A DNA stretch of 64,000 nucleotides from Bisporella sp. PMI_857 (lineage: Eukaryota; Ascomycota; Leotiomycetes; Helotiales; Helotiaceae). The notes below the pieces were generated by a model that saw only the letters and a list, made by a program, of their open reading frames with translations, did no database searches and had not been told where the DNA came from. Every line of letters starts with the position of its first letter. Within the stretch, counting starts at the first letter, position 1. The DNA is taken from NCBI GenBank assembly GCA_021307315.1, contig JAJSPD010000006.1, positions 62,001-126,000 of the forward strand, read 5' to 3'. Positions 33,538 through 45,896 of the stretch are shown one piece after another. The position numbers were made by a program, and so were the translations under genes.

Positions 33538-35807
33538 ACTTAAGGCCCAACTTATCTTTGAGAAAGTAATATTTTTGGATAGTCTATTTCCTTGATTATT
33601 TGTATATTTGATGGGCTATACTTTAGGTTGTGAAGGGTCGCCTGAAATTATAGGAGAGGGGAGCTCCATTCTTCTGTGCTCTTTTTTGTTTTCGTTGATT
33701 TATACTATATAATTTGAAATGAAGCTTCGTTGCGTTACATACTATTGAATTCGTTCCTGAAGTCTTTTGCCACTATGATTATAGAGGAAAGGAGTTCATC
33801 TCGAGAAACGTTTCGGAAATAATTTTGTAGGCTTGTTTACTGAACAACGAATATTAAGCCTCCTGACCTCGATATGCCTGCTTGAAGCTTCCTTCTTCCT
33901 TCTAGATCACACGCCCTAGTTTCCTATGTCTGGCTTATTGAGACTCTATCAGCAGATAAATCTACAATACGCCAAAAGCCTCTAATCCGTCTCAGATTAA
34001 TACCAAGCCCCTATGGATAAAAAATAACTTAGTTCACTTCAAGATGAGGTACAAAGGAAGCTGAGATTAGTTCCATAAGTATTTGGATTTACCTAAATCA
34101 TCTTCTCACCACAAAGAGACCATTCTACCACCAATGTGTCATTCTGACTTTAAGCTGGACCGGAGGTAATGGATGTGGTCGACTTGCTAAGCCGCTAACT
34201 CGATTAGGTCTCCAGACCTCGCTACCCCTGAGCTAACAAATCACGATGTTCCTGTTCCTGTGCCTGTGCCTGAAGGCAGATATGCAACAAAAACTAACAG
34301 AAAATAATCATTGGCCAACTACGAGATATCCACTGGGCCCACAATGACTTCGATCAAAACAAAACTTGATATGGATCAACCTTTCTGCGGTCTTCATTCA
34401 ATTTAAATCGATCTTTGTGCAAATGATAATATCGCTAAACTTCAATTAATCGCAGACCATTGAGAATTGCTATAGACCCTGGTATCTGTTTTTGTAATCT
34501 ATTGGAATACTTGTAGTCGTTAAGCATTGCAACTGAAGCTTGAGAAGCTTAAACATGTATCTCATATGGACTTCCCGTATTTTTTCCCAACAAGCACCCC
34601 ATTTTGTCGAATCAGTGGGCGTGCTAACAGCGTAGAGAACCTCTCACCACTTCCGAGACCACGAGGCGATTAGTGGCCATGAGATACAAAGCTAACAGTT
34701 ATCTAGAAGGTGAAGCTAAACGACTACATCTTGTACACGAAATATGGAATACCGGGTTTTAGCACACATGAACTCGTTTCTCTAGAGCATACTGGAAAAG
34801 ACGTGTCGTGGGAACATTGGACTACTTAGTGCCGTGACACCAGTATTAAAAATCGAGATATAATTTGGAGGGCTTGCTTATATCCTTATGTCCATATGTC
34901 CCAAGCTTCATCTGCCCTAGGGTCTTGTTGGCAAAGTCTCACACCCACGTAGCACACCACATTATTTGATGGAAATCTGTACATCAAGACAAATTCGCTC
35001 TTTGGTGGGCAGGCAAAGGAGAACGTACTTCTCTACTGCATCCTGTATATATAGCTAGACCCGTGGATATCAATTTCGCGGTTTGTGGAACTGGCGCGTA
35101 GTAGTTGTAAGTTCTGCTGGAGATACAAGGTGACTCTGGTCCCCCCCAAAAAAACTCTGAAACCAGCGTAAAGCAGGAAATTTTACTTAACAAACTCAAG
35201 GGTCCAGGGGTCATTACGCATTTTGACAGTTTCTGTTGCTCGAAAATGCCGCAACTGGTAATATGGTATATGTATTGTGCCAGTTTAAGCTATGCCGGGT
35301 AATCCCGCCGTGAGATCATATCGGGAATGTACTAGTCATGCTCCATATGATAGAAAGCAGAGAGTTGGTCATAGAAAGGCTCATTGAACTTCCGCGAGAT
35401 CCTACTTAGATAGTAGCTGTCTTGTGTGTACCATCAGGGACTAACACGATTTACACAATGATTTGCTTGTCCGGCTTGCGACAAAAACCTTTGGGATACA
35501 GACACATCGAAATGCATTTCCGGGGCTAACTGGCAGTTAACTTAAGATGGCACTAGAACAAGCATAAAGCTCTTAAGATAAATATTGCAATACTGGTGTT
35601 GTTGTGGAGTTTTTTCCATCTCTTCCCATTGCGGATGGATTGTCAGAAGCTTTAGCCACAGCCAAGCATAGATCCGACGCCTCGGCATCTTTTATTAGTT
35701 GGCCGAGCTCGATATCTTTCAACACCAAAGCTCCAATATCTATTCCTTCCAAGCCACCATCCTCTCTAAGGTCGTCAGTAAACGGCAAGTATATTTAATC
35801 TCACAAT
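33538..35807. other. Gene-poor spacer with short repeats
   Basis: This is 2.3 kb without a credible gene. It contains the hexamer repeats at 34248-34272 and a short palindrome (AGGTCTCCAGACCT, about 34206-34219). Next to the palindrome, the minus strand carries an A-box-like TAGCTCAGGGG, which I did not accept as a tRNA. Confidence 0.45.
34248..34272. repeat. GTTCCT/GTGCCT hexamer tandem repeat
   Basis: About two copies of GTTCCT are followed by two of GTGCCT. It is a small, slightly diverged microsatellite in non-coding sequence. Confidence 0.75.
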
Positions 35808-36686
35808 ATGTCCGATATTCAAGGTTCGCAGCCCCAGATACATCTACAGAAAAAGCCCTCCCATCCCTTCACCCTGCAATCATGGCTTCCTCTATACCTG
35901 AAAAAGGCGGATCGAAGTCTTGAAGTGCTAGCACAACTCTTCGCACCCCCTCAGGCACTGACACCGTCCTCATGGTCCTCTGCTATACATCCCTTCTCAC
36001 TTCCAGCGTCCTAAGCAGAATCTCCATCGCACGCATCCACGCCGCCGCACAGCGCATCATAAAATCTGCATCAACCCTCCCACCCAACACCACAATCCTT
36101 ATCTCCACCTCCGAGATCCCACCTTCGAGGCTATTGATCACAGCCACGAGGTTAAAAGCCTATCATCCTTGGTCAGCGATTTCCGCATTTTCGCAAGACT
36201 GTGGGGTTTACTGGGCATATATAAATGGGGGAGGGCGGTACATGAGAGTGAGGAAAGGATGGGGTGTTGAGGGGGATTAGCTATGCGCAGGTAGCCGTTA
36301 ACGCGGCTTTTCAGACACTGGAGAATGGGGCATATTTGAGCTCGAAAGGGGTCTTAGGCTGGAGTGCGGAGAAGCAGAATAAAGCCTGGTTGTGGAGTTG
36401 CAGGTTCTGGATTGCCCATGTCGTGCTAGACTTTATGCGGTTGGGGAGGGAATATGCGACGCGAGAGGTAAAAGGAAAAGGAAAAGGGAGTGGAGAGCCG
36501 GTGGGGAAAGAGTATAGTGAATGGCTGAGTAGGTGGAAGAGGGAAGCTATTGTCAATGGGGCGTGGTTACCGCTGACAGTACATTGGAGTTTGGAAAAAG
36601 GGTTGTTGACTGATTTTGGTGTGGGTGTATTTGGAAGTATAGCGGGGCTCTCGGGGCTAAAGGAGTTGTTAAAGAAGGTAAATTAG
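35808..36686 (+). CDS. PEX11-family peroxisomal membrane protein (three frame breaks)
   Basis: This resembles the Pex11C-type peroxisome-proliferation proteins of filamentous fungi. The conserved parts lie in successive frames: SDTVL-like start of helix one (GTDTVLMVLCYTSLL), RIFARLWGLLGIYKWGR, ISYAQVAVNAAFQTLENGAY, then KAWLWSCRFWIAHVVLDFMR. The last part is AIVNGAWLPLTVHWSLEKG with a glycine-rich terminal membrane segment, GVGVFGSIAGLSGL. Breaks are near 35945 (C-run), 36165 and 36257, each fitting one missing base. Their sum gives 882 nt and 293 residues. A basic, probably cytosolic, insert (KGKGKGSG) sits between two membrane segments. The family is fairly sure, the subtype less so. Confidence 0.7.
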
Positions 36687-37205
36687 ATGTATTGAGACAC
36701 AGAGAATGTATAGTACATAATGACTGTATGATTATGCCTGGCTCAAAGGAGATCAACTTATGCAAGAGCATATGTGCCTCTTTGTGCAATAAAATATGGT
36801 AGCATCGCTGCGTGATGTCCAGCAAATGAGATACAATTTCATGACTTCATACAACCTTGAGAATAGAGCAACATTTGTAGATATACTCATACTCCTCAGT
36901 AGATTATAAAGGTGCATTTAACATTATAAATTCCACAATACAAAGCACAATAGTACTTCGGCAAGAAACATTTGCTTTTTGCAACAACAAACAACAGTAA
37001 TATTATGTGATGCTTTGTTAACTCTTATGTCTGACCCTCATTGTACTACCCAATAGTGAGTGGCTCAAGCATTAATTCTAATGGAGGCAAGCCCAGTTAC
37101 ACTCGCGCCATTAAGTCGAACAGACAAAAAAGAATACACATCCTTGTCATCATTAGCCATGCTAATTTTCTCTGGTCCTTACCTACGTAATCTGTAGAAT
37201 CATTT
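36687..37205. other. Convergent spacer
   Basis: A/T-rich 3'-flanking sequence of two convergent genes. Nothing else is visible. Confidence 0.5.
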
Positions 37206-38180
37206 TCAAAAAACCCTATGTCCTTCGTCTTCTGGCGCCTCTCTGATCCCCATGAGTGTCTCTATCTCAACCATGATTTCAGGATGATTTGTGTACAATA
37301 TCATACATTCAGGGGTGCGATAGACTCTCTCATATGCACCGCCCTTAAGCCATTTTTTGACCCATTCCTTCAATCGCTCATCGACCCTCATAGATAGAAA
37401 GATAGATGCAATTATCTGAATCGATTCGCTGATCGAGGGAAGAGTCCTGCTGAGCTCTTTATCTAGCAACCGCTGCGAAGCATTGACGGCAGATTTTGCA
37501 CTAACGTTGAATGCGAGTATGTTCAATGTGACGAGATCATGCAAGCTGCGATAAGAAAGAGGAATTTCGTTGATCAGATCGATCAGATCGCCAATGACTA
37601 AGTCCGGGAGAACATCCTCTTTCTTGAGGTTGATATAAGCAACAGCATCTTTCTCAAATTTGATATTATCGTCCAAGAATGCCTGTCGAATTGGGTATAC
37701 CTTGTTTCGAATGGTGACATCCTTAGTATCGAACGAGACAACCTTCCTAGATGTACTATATCGATAGAGGTCGTGGTTGCGGAGTCTATCGTCATTGTTT
37801 AGATAGCCGTATCTATCACGATATCGAGGTACAAGAGCGTTTCTGTCCTCAATCTCGCGCTCTCGGCCTCGCTGCTGCTGTAAAATTTCTGGTTCTTGAT
37901 CTAGTGAATCTATCATCCAGGGTCGTTGAAGAAAAATGTCGTTGTGACTATGATACATGGCTCTTCCCAGCGAAGGAGAAAGAAAGGGAGTATAACCAGG
38001 GCTCAGAAGTGGTCGTCCTAGTGGGATCGGTGAAAGAGGTTTGGAATATGTGCGTTTGAGGGAAGGCGATATCCGAAACGGACTTCCATACAAAATTGTG
38101 TCTGGATCGTCTGGGACGTTGAGCATAGGTCTGTACGGGCGGATATATGGCCGCCGATGGAGAGGGTTAGTGGCCTGCAT
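37206..38180 (-). CDS. Uncharacterised protein, 324 residues
   Basis: This is an intact single-exon frame that I cannot assign. Residues 1-120 are Pro/Ser/Arg-rich and probably disordered (SPIPLGRPLLSPGYTPFLSP). An Arg/Tyr-rich segment (RYRDRYGYLNNDDRLRNHD) leads to a likely folded helical domain from about residue 145, with FDTKDVTIRNKVYP, LPDLVIGDLIDLINE and IISMRVDERLKEWVKKWL-like helices, ending MGIREAPEDEG. There is no membrane span or enzyme motif. The long open frame and protein-like heptads make it a real gene candidate. Confidence 0.55.
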   Translation of the reverse strand: MQATNPLHRRPYIRPYRPMLNVPDDPDTILYGSPFRISPSLKRTYSKPLSPIPLGRPLLSPGYTPFLSPSLGRAMYHSHNDIFLQRPWMIDSLDQEPEILQQQRGREREIEDRNALVPRYRDRYGYLNNDDRLRNHDLYRYSTSRKVVSFDTKDVTIRNKVYPIRQAFLDDNIKFEKDAVAYINLKKEDVLPDLVIGDLIDLINEIPLSYRSLHDLVTLNILAFNVSAKSAVNASQRLLDKELSRTLPSISESIQIIASIFLSMRVDERLKEWVKKWLKGGAYERVYRTPECMILYTNHPEIMVEIETLMGIREAPEDEGHRVF

Positions 38181-38772
38181 CTTCGATGATGGGACACGAA
38201 GCTGGTGTCTGGACGCAGGTGCGAAGCTGGACTGTAATAAAGGGAGAATCGAATCAAGGGAAAGCAGTGTTTAGGCGGAAAATTTATCAAAGAGCCAATT
38301 ATGACACACTGCGCCATTTGCTTACAATCTACGATGCTGCTGGCGGATGACCGAATAGTGACCAATGTCCCGAGCACCAGCTTAACTAGATCAACGTGTT
38401 GCAGAGAGACTGGACCTGAGTATTACACAAGACAACCCGATGTCTTACAAACGGGAAGAAGGAAATCACGTGGATGGAATCAGGCATGTATCAAAAAAGC
38501 AGCCATCAAGCGCATTGTATTCCCGAGCTGACAAGCGGGAACAAACTCACCTGGATAATCTGTGGAATTTTGTGTCATGATCACTGTTCGTGCAAGCAAA
38601 AATTTAGTGCATGAGCCCATTAATGTATATGCAGCTATCCAGGCTTTGCTTCCAGTAATTTTCCTCAATCCTTTAACAATAGAAGATTGCTTTACCAGAT
38701 TGCCGCCCGAATAAAGACCATGAAATGTGAAAGAATTGAGTGTGACCACCCACGTCAAGTTTCTATACGGTT
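38181..38772. other. Intergenic spacer
   Basis: Open frames on both strands here resemble no family. Nothing supportable is seen. Confidence 0.45.
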
Positions 38773-39719
38773 TTAGTAGTCTCTCTTCGGCTCTGTAAGA
38801 AAAGTTAGTCCGAGAGTAACTGACACAGGGACACAACCAAGCATTTGTAATATGGCTACATTGATGTTAGATGTACTTACCTCCAGGATAGTCATTTCTT
38901 CCACCCCTAGTCTCATCATAGTGCTTCTTGCGAAGAGCAGCGAGGCGCTTCTTCTTTGTTGTAGCATTGATATATGTACCGATTGTGAAAGCAATAATGT
39001 TGAAAAATGGGACCCATGTGTGCTCTGGCAAGAACTTTTGGGCAAAAGCAAGAGCCAGTGGTGATGTGACCCAGCTGACCTTCATAACGGGCAAGAACCC
39101 AGCTTTCCAGGTCGCATGGACTTGATGGAACGTTCTTGCCCCAGCAATGAAAGCCATCGAACACAAATACACAGTGTTCTGAATGGGAGCAACCTTTATC
39201 ATGTCAGCATTTCTTACTTGAACCTGCAAGACCCGAGCATACAATTAAATTGCTGACGAGGATCTGAAGGATCTTCGCCTTCAAGCTCGTGCGACCAGCA
39301 AACAGCTTTTGGAGTATGCTAATCAAGATATGTCCCATCGGCGCACTGATGAAAGCTCCATACGCTGCCATCTTGGGCACACGAGATGTAAAGTAGTGAC
39401 CATTCTTATTGCGATCCTTTGCGATCCAAGAGGCAAGGAATTCTTGAGCACCGGATAATGCGCCAGAGGTCAACATCTTAGTTCTCAGGGGATTTGTCCG
39501 TAGCTGTTCTAGATAGGCCTTGATGGTATTAGCACATTGAATTTCAACTTGACGACGCATGCTTACAGCTAGATAGCCCGGCTTGCCAATGTTTCCCTTT
39601 CCTCCAGTCAAAGCGGTGCCAATCTCCTCCGCCAAATCATGTTTGCCTCCCTTCAGTATACCAGTAGTCGCGGCAGCTTCACCAGTTTGCTTGATAGTCT
39701 CCTCGAATTTGACCGACAT
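38773..39719 (-). CDS. Mpv17/PMP22-family membrane protein
   Basis: This family of four-span proteins sits in mitochondrial inner or peroxisomal membranes (Sym1, Mpv17, Pmp22). Exons 39243-39719, 38881-39193 and 38773-38792 give 810 nt and 269 residues with no break. Family landmarks are YLEQLRTNPLRTKMLTSGAL, VPKMAAYGAFISAPMGH and, after the 49-nt intron, VAPIQNTVYLCSMAFIAG, then WKAGFLPVMKVSWVTSPLAL with FLPEHTWVPFFN. The last intron (38793-38880) has CTAAC and TTACAG signals and adds the short end EPKRDY. Without it the frame would end GGKYI. The N-terminal 50 residues are polar and lack a clear presequence. Confidence 0.82.
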
Positions 39720-41126
39720 TTTGGCAAATTAAATTGCAGTTTGATGGTGAAAGTGGAACGGCAACGATGGTGTTGGATGATGGTCAAGCCGGACGAGCCA
39801 CTGTTTGTAAACAAGCCGGAGCCGCGGCTGTCGCTTCGCGAAGTTCTTCCTGCCAATGGCGGGTCACGAGACAAGTATTAGTGCCAGACTTGAGAGATAT
39901 CACCTGTAACTTCGTGATGGGTCCCAATTGCGGTACCGTTGTGCTATATTGAGCAAGATGTTTATCTTGATTAAAGATTGATCTAGATGCTGGCTCGGAC
40001 GGCTTTCCATCGCCATGGCTTAGCGCGCAAAGTAAGCCAAGCCTGCCAAGGTCCAAACTACAACCAAGTGACTCTCGTCCTAGTCACAAAGCTCAAAGTT
40101 TTGGTAGGTTCAACTCGAATGGATGATAATGACCACGTCAATGAGGCGCTGATAGTCTCCAATCCACTCACAACACGAGTGGATTCAATAATTAAGCCCA
40201 AACTTCTATTCAGCGTGCAATAACTCAGCCCCTTCATCCTTGGAGACACTATATGGTCATCCACCTTTATGATACCGCCATTCAAAGAAAGCCTGCGCCA
40301 CTTGTCTATAAGGGTACAATAGATATCGGCATAAACGAAGGGATATCACGTCGATTAGAAACTGTCCTTTAGGTTTCTGATCTGTGCTCCTTTAAGCAAA
40401 GCCTATGGCATTAGACAGAATCAAAGTTTTTAAGTAAGTAGCAGACGGGTGTCGCGGTTCTGTGAAAGACTTCTAGTAGGATGAATTATGTAGTTTCATT
40501 CTGGCGTGACCAAAACTCTGTTCTGCAAGGTTAACTTGATGTTAGATCAATAACTGTAAATCGAGTTTTCTGAAAGTTGCAATGTGTTACAGCTGCTTGT
40601 TCTCTCATACTCTGGCTGCATTTCCATGTCTGTCATTGACACCCCGTATTCAACGACTGTCAGATAGTCATCTTGTCAGTCGTCATAATTTCAATTTGGA
40701 TAATCTCAGACCTTCAAGACTAGGATATCTCAGCCTTGTTTTGGCTCCTGCGTGCTCTTCCATACTTCATCTGGCAGAGAATATGGACAGAATATCTTCA
40801 TAAAAGATACTCTTGGAAGGAATCCATTGTAGTTATTAAATGTAGTGCTTTATCACTCTTTATCTGTGTACTGCGAGGCATATGAACTGGTTTCATTGTG
40901 TCTGGATTAGTCAAACTTTTCATCTTTGCTGTGTTTGAGGGAGCAATATCGAGTTTTAAAGGTTCGACTGGCATCTGCATGGAGAATTCTCTTTCCCTTG
41001 GATCGCTCAAACAATGGCGACAAACATACAAGTCATCAGGGAAGTGTATTCAAACATTGCAATCCCAGATTTATCAATATTTCTTCCGTAAGGCTATCGT
41101 CGACACAACAATCGAGCATAACAGCC
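39720..41126. other. Divergent intergenic spacer
   Basis: This is 1.4 kb between divergent genes that must contain both promoters. No specific site or gene is seen. Confidence 0.5.
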
Positions 41127-43132
41127 ATGGCGCACAATCTTATTGGATCATCAATTATTTCACCAGCTTCTCATCTGAATGCGATCACTTCTAGCCAGCG
41201 TCTACGCCCTATCATTCCTCAATGCGGCCAATGCACGCATCTTACCGTAACGCGACTCTATACTAAGGAGTTTCGTTGCAGCCTTTGTGGTAAGGCACCA
41301 GCTTTGGGATGGCTCTTTCGATGCACCCAGGATCGCGAGCTCATGATTGAAAATGATATGGAACGGGGATTTGCAGTAAGTAACAGTAGTAATCTCTCGA
41401 GTAAGCATAGGAGACATTCTAACAAAGCAGGTCCAGTTCAAGATGGACGCTATTTGTGATCTCTTCCCAGCAACGTTCATGAGACCGCGAGGTCCAGCTG
41501 CTCGTGCTTGGCAGCTGCCCTTTCTCAATGGGATTGGTGATGATGACATCAAGAACTACACATCAGACCAGATTCAACGGATTCTCATGCAAAGAGCAGT
41601 CGTAAGTATTTTTCTATTCTTAAAGGTTCACTCAGGAAAACTTGCGCTCTCAGCCTATGCCAACAGACGTTAATCGAAACGCATGGCGTAGAATATAGCT
41701 GACATGATTGTAAGGTGCTTGAAACTGCACAACAAGATGTAAATTTGAACTTGGATGCCAACAACTGGTATCCAACCTTCACTAGCTCAGGCCATCACTC
41801 CTCATACATCTCGTCACAACCCAAGCCAGAAACTACAAAGCATTCTTGGAGCCTCCCCAACGGTGCCGAATGCCAATTCAAATGTTGCCCCGGTTGTCGG
41901 CCCTCTATCGTGGAGCGCAGCTACCTCTCGCTGAACGGGATCGTAGATGGCGATATACCAGCTACGGCCATAACAGGGTTCGGCTTCAATCTGCAACACC
42001 ACCGTCCAGTAACCTCGTCAAACATGTCAAGAATCTGGGTCTCCGTCCCAACCCTCCTGCAGCTCCAGCTACAAGAGTATTCCAACGGGAGCTACAACGG
42101 AAATTGAAGGGGATGGGAATTGTTATTCATAAAGATAATGATACTGATGGAGAGTCTCCACGTCCATTCCCAAAGACTCCTGGCCCGCGGAAAGAGGTTA
42201 TTGCTTGGATGGAGGGAACCCAATATCCCGGACGACATACGCCGACCATCGACCTACCTACCGATGGAGATTTTGACGCGTTGGCTAAGCGGAATGATCT
42301 CACCTCGCTCAATACTGCCTCCGCTGATCTCGCCGTCGTTGGCAGCACTCTCATCGGTGTCCCTCAAGTTGGCATCATAGCTGCTGGTATCTTGATGGAA
42401 GGCCACGCCTCTGTTACTTTGTCTTCGGATCTTTCTTGTACTGTTGAACAATCTTCAAACGACAACTTCAATACGTGGATCGGAGAGAATGGTGGACCCT
42501 CCACTGTTGATCTACCCACTGACGACGACAACCTTGATGCATGGGCAAGAGAGAATGGAATATCCAACATTGATATCGTAGACGCTGGTTTATTTTCCAC
42601 TTTCTCGTACCCAGAACTTACACCACCGTCAGCGCCACCTTCAACACCCACCCGGACTTCTAGCGCAAATGTTTCATTTCTCCCACCCTCCCCGAATCTC
42701 TCCCGCGCCCCTCCAACAACTACTATCGACCCCAGCCGCATTCCAGCCGACTTCTACCGCACATCCCTCCCTGTAATCCCTTTCAAGGCTGCCTTTGGTA
42801 CGCTTGTCTCTTCAATCCACGATGCTCGTCATGGCTCTCCACTTCTGCGCGTCACCACCACCATAGATCCAACTCTCAGCCTCGCGAGCCATCCATTCGT
42901 TCTCGACTCAACAGATAGTGATATGGAGGCTCTGGAGCTAGCGGCCCAAACACCCCTTCCGCCGCAATCTCTCGCTGAGCTCATCGATATCTACGATGGC
43001 GGCGACAGAGAGACGGGGGAGGAAGGGAACGAACGGGTTTTAGGAAATGAGCCGTTAAAGGTGAAGGATGGGGTCACAATTACGGACGTGGTGGTTGAGT
43101 TGCATGAACCTGACCTTATTATGCAATTTTGA
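41127..43132 (+). CDS. Uncharacterised Cys-motif protein with disordered tail (one frame break)
   Basis: I recognise this only as a conserved fungal protein without an assigned role. It begins MAHNLIGSSIISPASHLN. Early on it has paired cysteines, CGQCTHLTV then FRCSLCGKAPALGWLFRC, which could bind zinc. A second cluster, FKCCPGCRPS, lies after about residue 160. Introns are needed near 41373-41430 and 41600-41714. At about 42010 one base appears to be missing; after that the frame continues with VKHVKNLGLRPNPP. The C-terminal 340 residues are Pro/Thr/Ser-rich with a repeated TIDLPTDGDFDALAKRN-type unit (near 42240 and again near 42505). Likely nuclear or cytosolic. Confidence 0.6.
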
Positions 43133-43548
43133 GTGGCGTGATCAGACGAGCGATGGAAGGGGTGAGATTTGATGCGTTATGACTGCTTGTTGGTGAGGAG
43201 TTTGTAAGATACCCATTTGCTTTTTGGGTATGATGTCCTAGGTTGCAATCCAGGTGTATCATGAATCGGGGGCTCTGTGTATGCCAGGCATCGCTTTTCA
43301 AGTACAAGTGGCGGTTTAGCTTACGCAGGATAGATCGATTATAATGGAAGATCTGCGCAATCCTTTTAAGGCTTCCATAATCTCAAAAGATGGTAACGCC
43401 TAAGCTTTTCGGAACGATTTGTATTAAGTCATCGCAACATTAAATTTACAGTGTCATAAACTCATTAGACATAAAAATCGATGCTCTTCATATATACGTG
43501 TGCTTTTCTCATCATTTCATGTATTCCTGCCATGAAAGCTCATACGAG
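43133..43548. other. Convergent spacer
   Basis: 3'-flanking sequence of convergent genes. Nothing visible. Confidence 0.5.
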
Positions 43549-44837
43549 TCATCTGGCTCCCTTGCTTTGCAGTTCATAGTCCTTCCGCTTCGCCAACAAG
43601 CTCTTGAGCGCGCCAAGCGACTTGTCCAATGTATCTTCATTTTTGCACAGAATTTGTAACTCTTCTCTTCGGTAATAACTTGTAAGCAGTGTCGTTTCGT
43701 CTTGGATAGCGGGTCAATCTCTACCGCGTTAATGATAGATGGTAGTGGTATTATGAGGAAGGGAGAGTATTCGGAGTCATTTTGTAGAGGGAGAGGTTCC
43801 GCAGGCGAAGAACAACCCAGAGTTCTTTCCATTGCTTTACTCCGCCTGTGGATTTGAGTAAGAGAAGGTGGCCGTGCCAGATAACTCGCTCTGGGTCCTC
43901 AGCATTGAACCCACTCATTTGACTTATGTTGCGTGTCTCCATCATTGGCCGTCCATCAGGTGGCTGGACAGCCATAGACTCTTCCGGCACAGTTGATTTC
44001 GAGATAACTCTTCTCGAGGCCTCCATATCTGACATATCAGAGTGCGATGCCATTTCATTCCCAGAATAATCAATTGTATGTGATGCTCGCCTAGGAGCAC
44101 CAATTCCATAGCCCTGGTCTGCGGGGACCATGGTACCGTATCTGATGGTTCGGGAGAGCTAGATCCCAACCGTTCCTCGTGTAATAATCTTTGCTCCTTT
44201 GTAGGATGCATGGATCGTTCAAAGCCATTGTGGTTCGCAGTTGCCGTGCCTCCTGGGCTGGCTAGCATCATCTCTTCCTCCTCCTCCTCTATACGCGCCT
44301 CCTGTCTAATGAGCTCTACCCATTCGTCCGCGTCCTTTCCTGAACTCGCCTCAAGATGGTAATTTCGCGATGGTGAAAATAGTCCGAATACATTCTGTCG
44401 CTTCTGCTTAGGGTCCTTCAGGAAGCCACGGCTGTCAGGTCTGCAAGGTTGATTTTGTGTCGCAGTTTGTCTTCCTTATTATCCTTATATATGGAAAGGT
44501 AGTTTGGTCGGAGGACAAGATATATTTGTTTCCACGCCTATGTGAAGAGTTAGGAGATAGCTCTGCCCAAATCAAATTATCCTTACCTTGGTCTTTCGCG
44601 TCCGCTTCTGAACATATCCAGCCTTCAGAACACGGTCAAATTCGAAGCTACCGTTCTGATTGACTGGCGAGAACGTATCCAAGTTCAAATGTGAATTGCG
44701 AATCCGTGTTGCAGATGACGGTGGTGCTGGTGGTGCTACTGTAGACGGAGGGGGATATGGAGCGCATTTGTTGGTTTAGGGATTGGTCGAGGCTGCGATG
44801 CTTCCTGCAACGGCGCACGACGCTGTACATCTGCCAT
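43549..44837 (-). CDS. Tandem PH-domain protein (several frame breaks)
   Basis: This has two pleckstrin-homology domains, so it is probably a membrane- or phosphoinositide-binding adaptor; the exact role is unknown. It starts MADVQRRAPLQEASQPRP and has a Pro-rich leader. The first PH domain is RVLKAGYVQKRTRKTK, an intron near 44533-44586, then WKQIYLVLRPNYLSIYKD and DEWVELIRQEARIEEEEEE. A Ser-rich linker contains DADEWVEL-flanking and NEMASHSDMSDMEASRR. The second PH domain is VIWHGHLLLLKSTGGVKQWK and RHCLQVITEEKSYKFCAK, ending in a Lys-rich helix at the stop near 43549. Breaks are near 43630, 43784, 44145, 44425 and 44757, mostly A- or T-runs. Confidence 0.75.
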
Positions 44838-45896
44838 GGCGACACCTGTAGATCTATCACGGTAATGAGTAGTGCTTGGTGTATTTTAAAGAGAGCTGCT
44901 TGGTGTTTGGGCGAAGGTTGGAAAGGAGTCTGGATCGGATTCTTCCTCGTCAGCCACCGCTATTTGCTCATTTCGATACTCAATCCACACGATGACTATA
45001 AAACTCGAATAGCGACGACCGACGGGATTGTCATTAAAGCTCGTCCTGTGAAGGGAGTTTGAAAACTTATTGAATAAGGCGTCTGGCCTTTGGGTATGGG
45101 CCGTTGGTGAAACTTGGACTGGTAAGGATAATTCTGGTAGCTCCGTTCACCACTGAATCTAGGCGGGGCCGCCTCGGTAAGTAGATCTCAAGAAGCGCTA
45201 ACTTAGGCGAGGGGGATATTCGACGTTTCAAGTTCTTGCATGTTATGCGCTGGAGAGATCAGATTATTGGCGAGGTTCTGGGGATGTCCTATATAGTAAC
45301 AGCCGAGTAGGTAGTCAGTCAAGTTGAGATGTTTTGAATCACAAAGCGAGATATTACAGGACGATGGTACTAGACTCCAAGGCTAACACACCATAGCTAT
45401 GTCGATAGCAGCGGTTCACCTACCATCGAGCGGATCCATAAGCTGTGTGCAGTTCATTCAAGCCAGTTCGGTCAGCTAGAAACGTTGACGATCCTGGGAA
45501 ACAAACTAAGATCACCAGATGTGCATTTCAGTTACAGGATGCTTCTGTTGCACAGCCTAGCTAGCTAATCTAAGCTATCCATTTTGTCGAGTAAAATCAG
45601 ATGTCGAGTAATAATCAACAAACTATCACTCAGAACTCCTAAGCAAAGAACTTCCCAGAAGCCTCCTCAGCCTCATCTCTCCACCTGCATCATTATTACT
45701 CATACCATTCGAATGGTACACAGCGAAATACCCCTTTCTCTATGATTGGTCTTACAGCTAGAAGGTACCCACAAATGGCCTTTAAGCGAGTGGAGGGGCT
45801 GTGACGATTTTGACTCGAATTATATCTCATGCGAGAACAATAAATGCCATATCTCCCCGCTCTCTGCTGAGTATAATATGAAGATCTACGCTCATA
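44838..45896. other. Divergent spacer PH protein/EFL1
   Basis: This 1.06-kb stretch contains both promoters. I see no named element. Confidence 0.5.

Noticed and set aside
34190..34260. tRNA-like element on the minus strand with an A-box-like TAGCTCAGGGG
   Set aside because: The D stem pairs imperfectly, no 5-bp anticodon stem with a 7-nt loop can be drawn, and no acceptor stem or good B-box is present. At most a decayed tRNA or SINE fragment.
38480..38836. 118-codon open frame on the minus strand downstream of the Mpv17-like gene
   Set aside because: It overlaps the last intron and exon of the Mpv17-like gene and has no family likeness.
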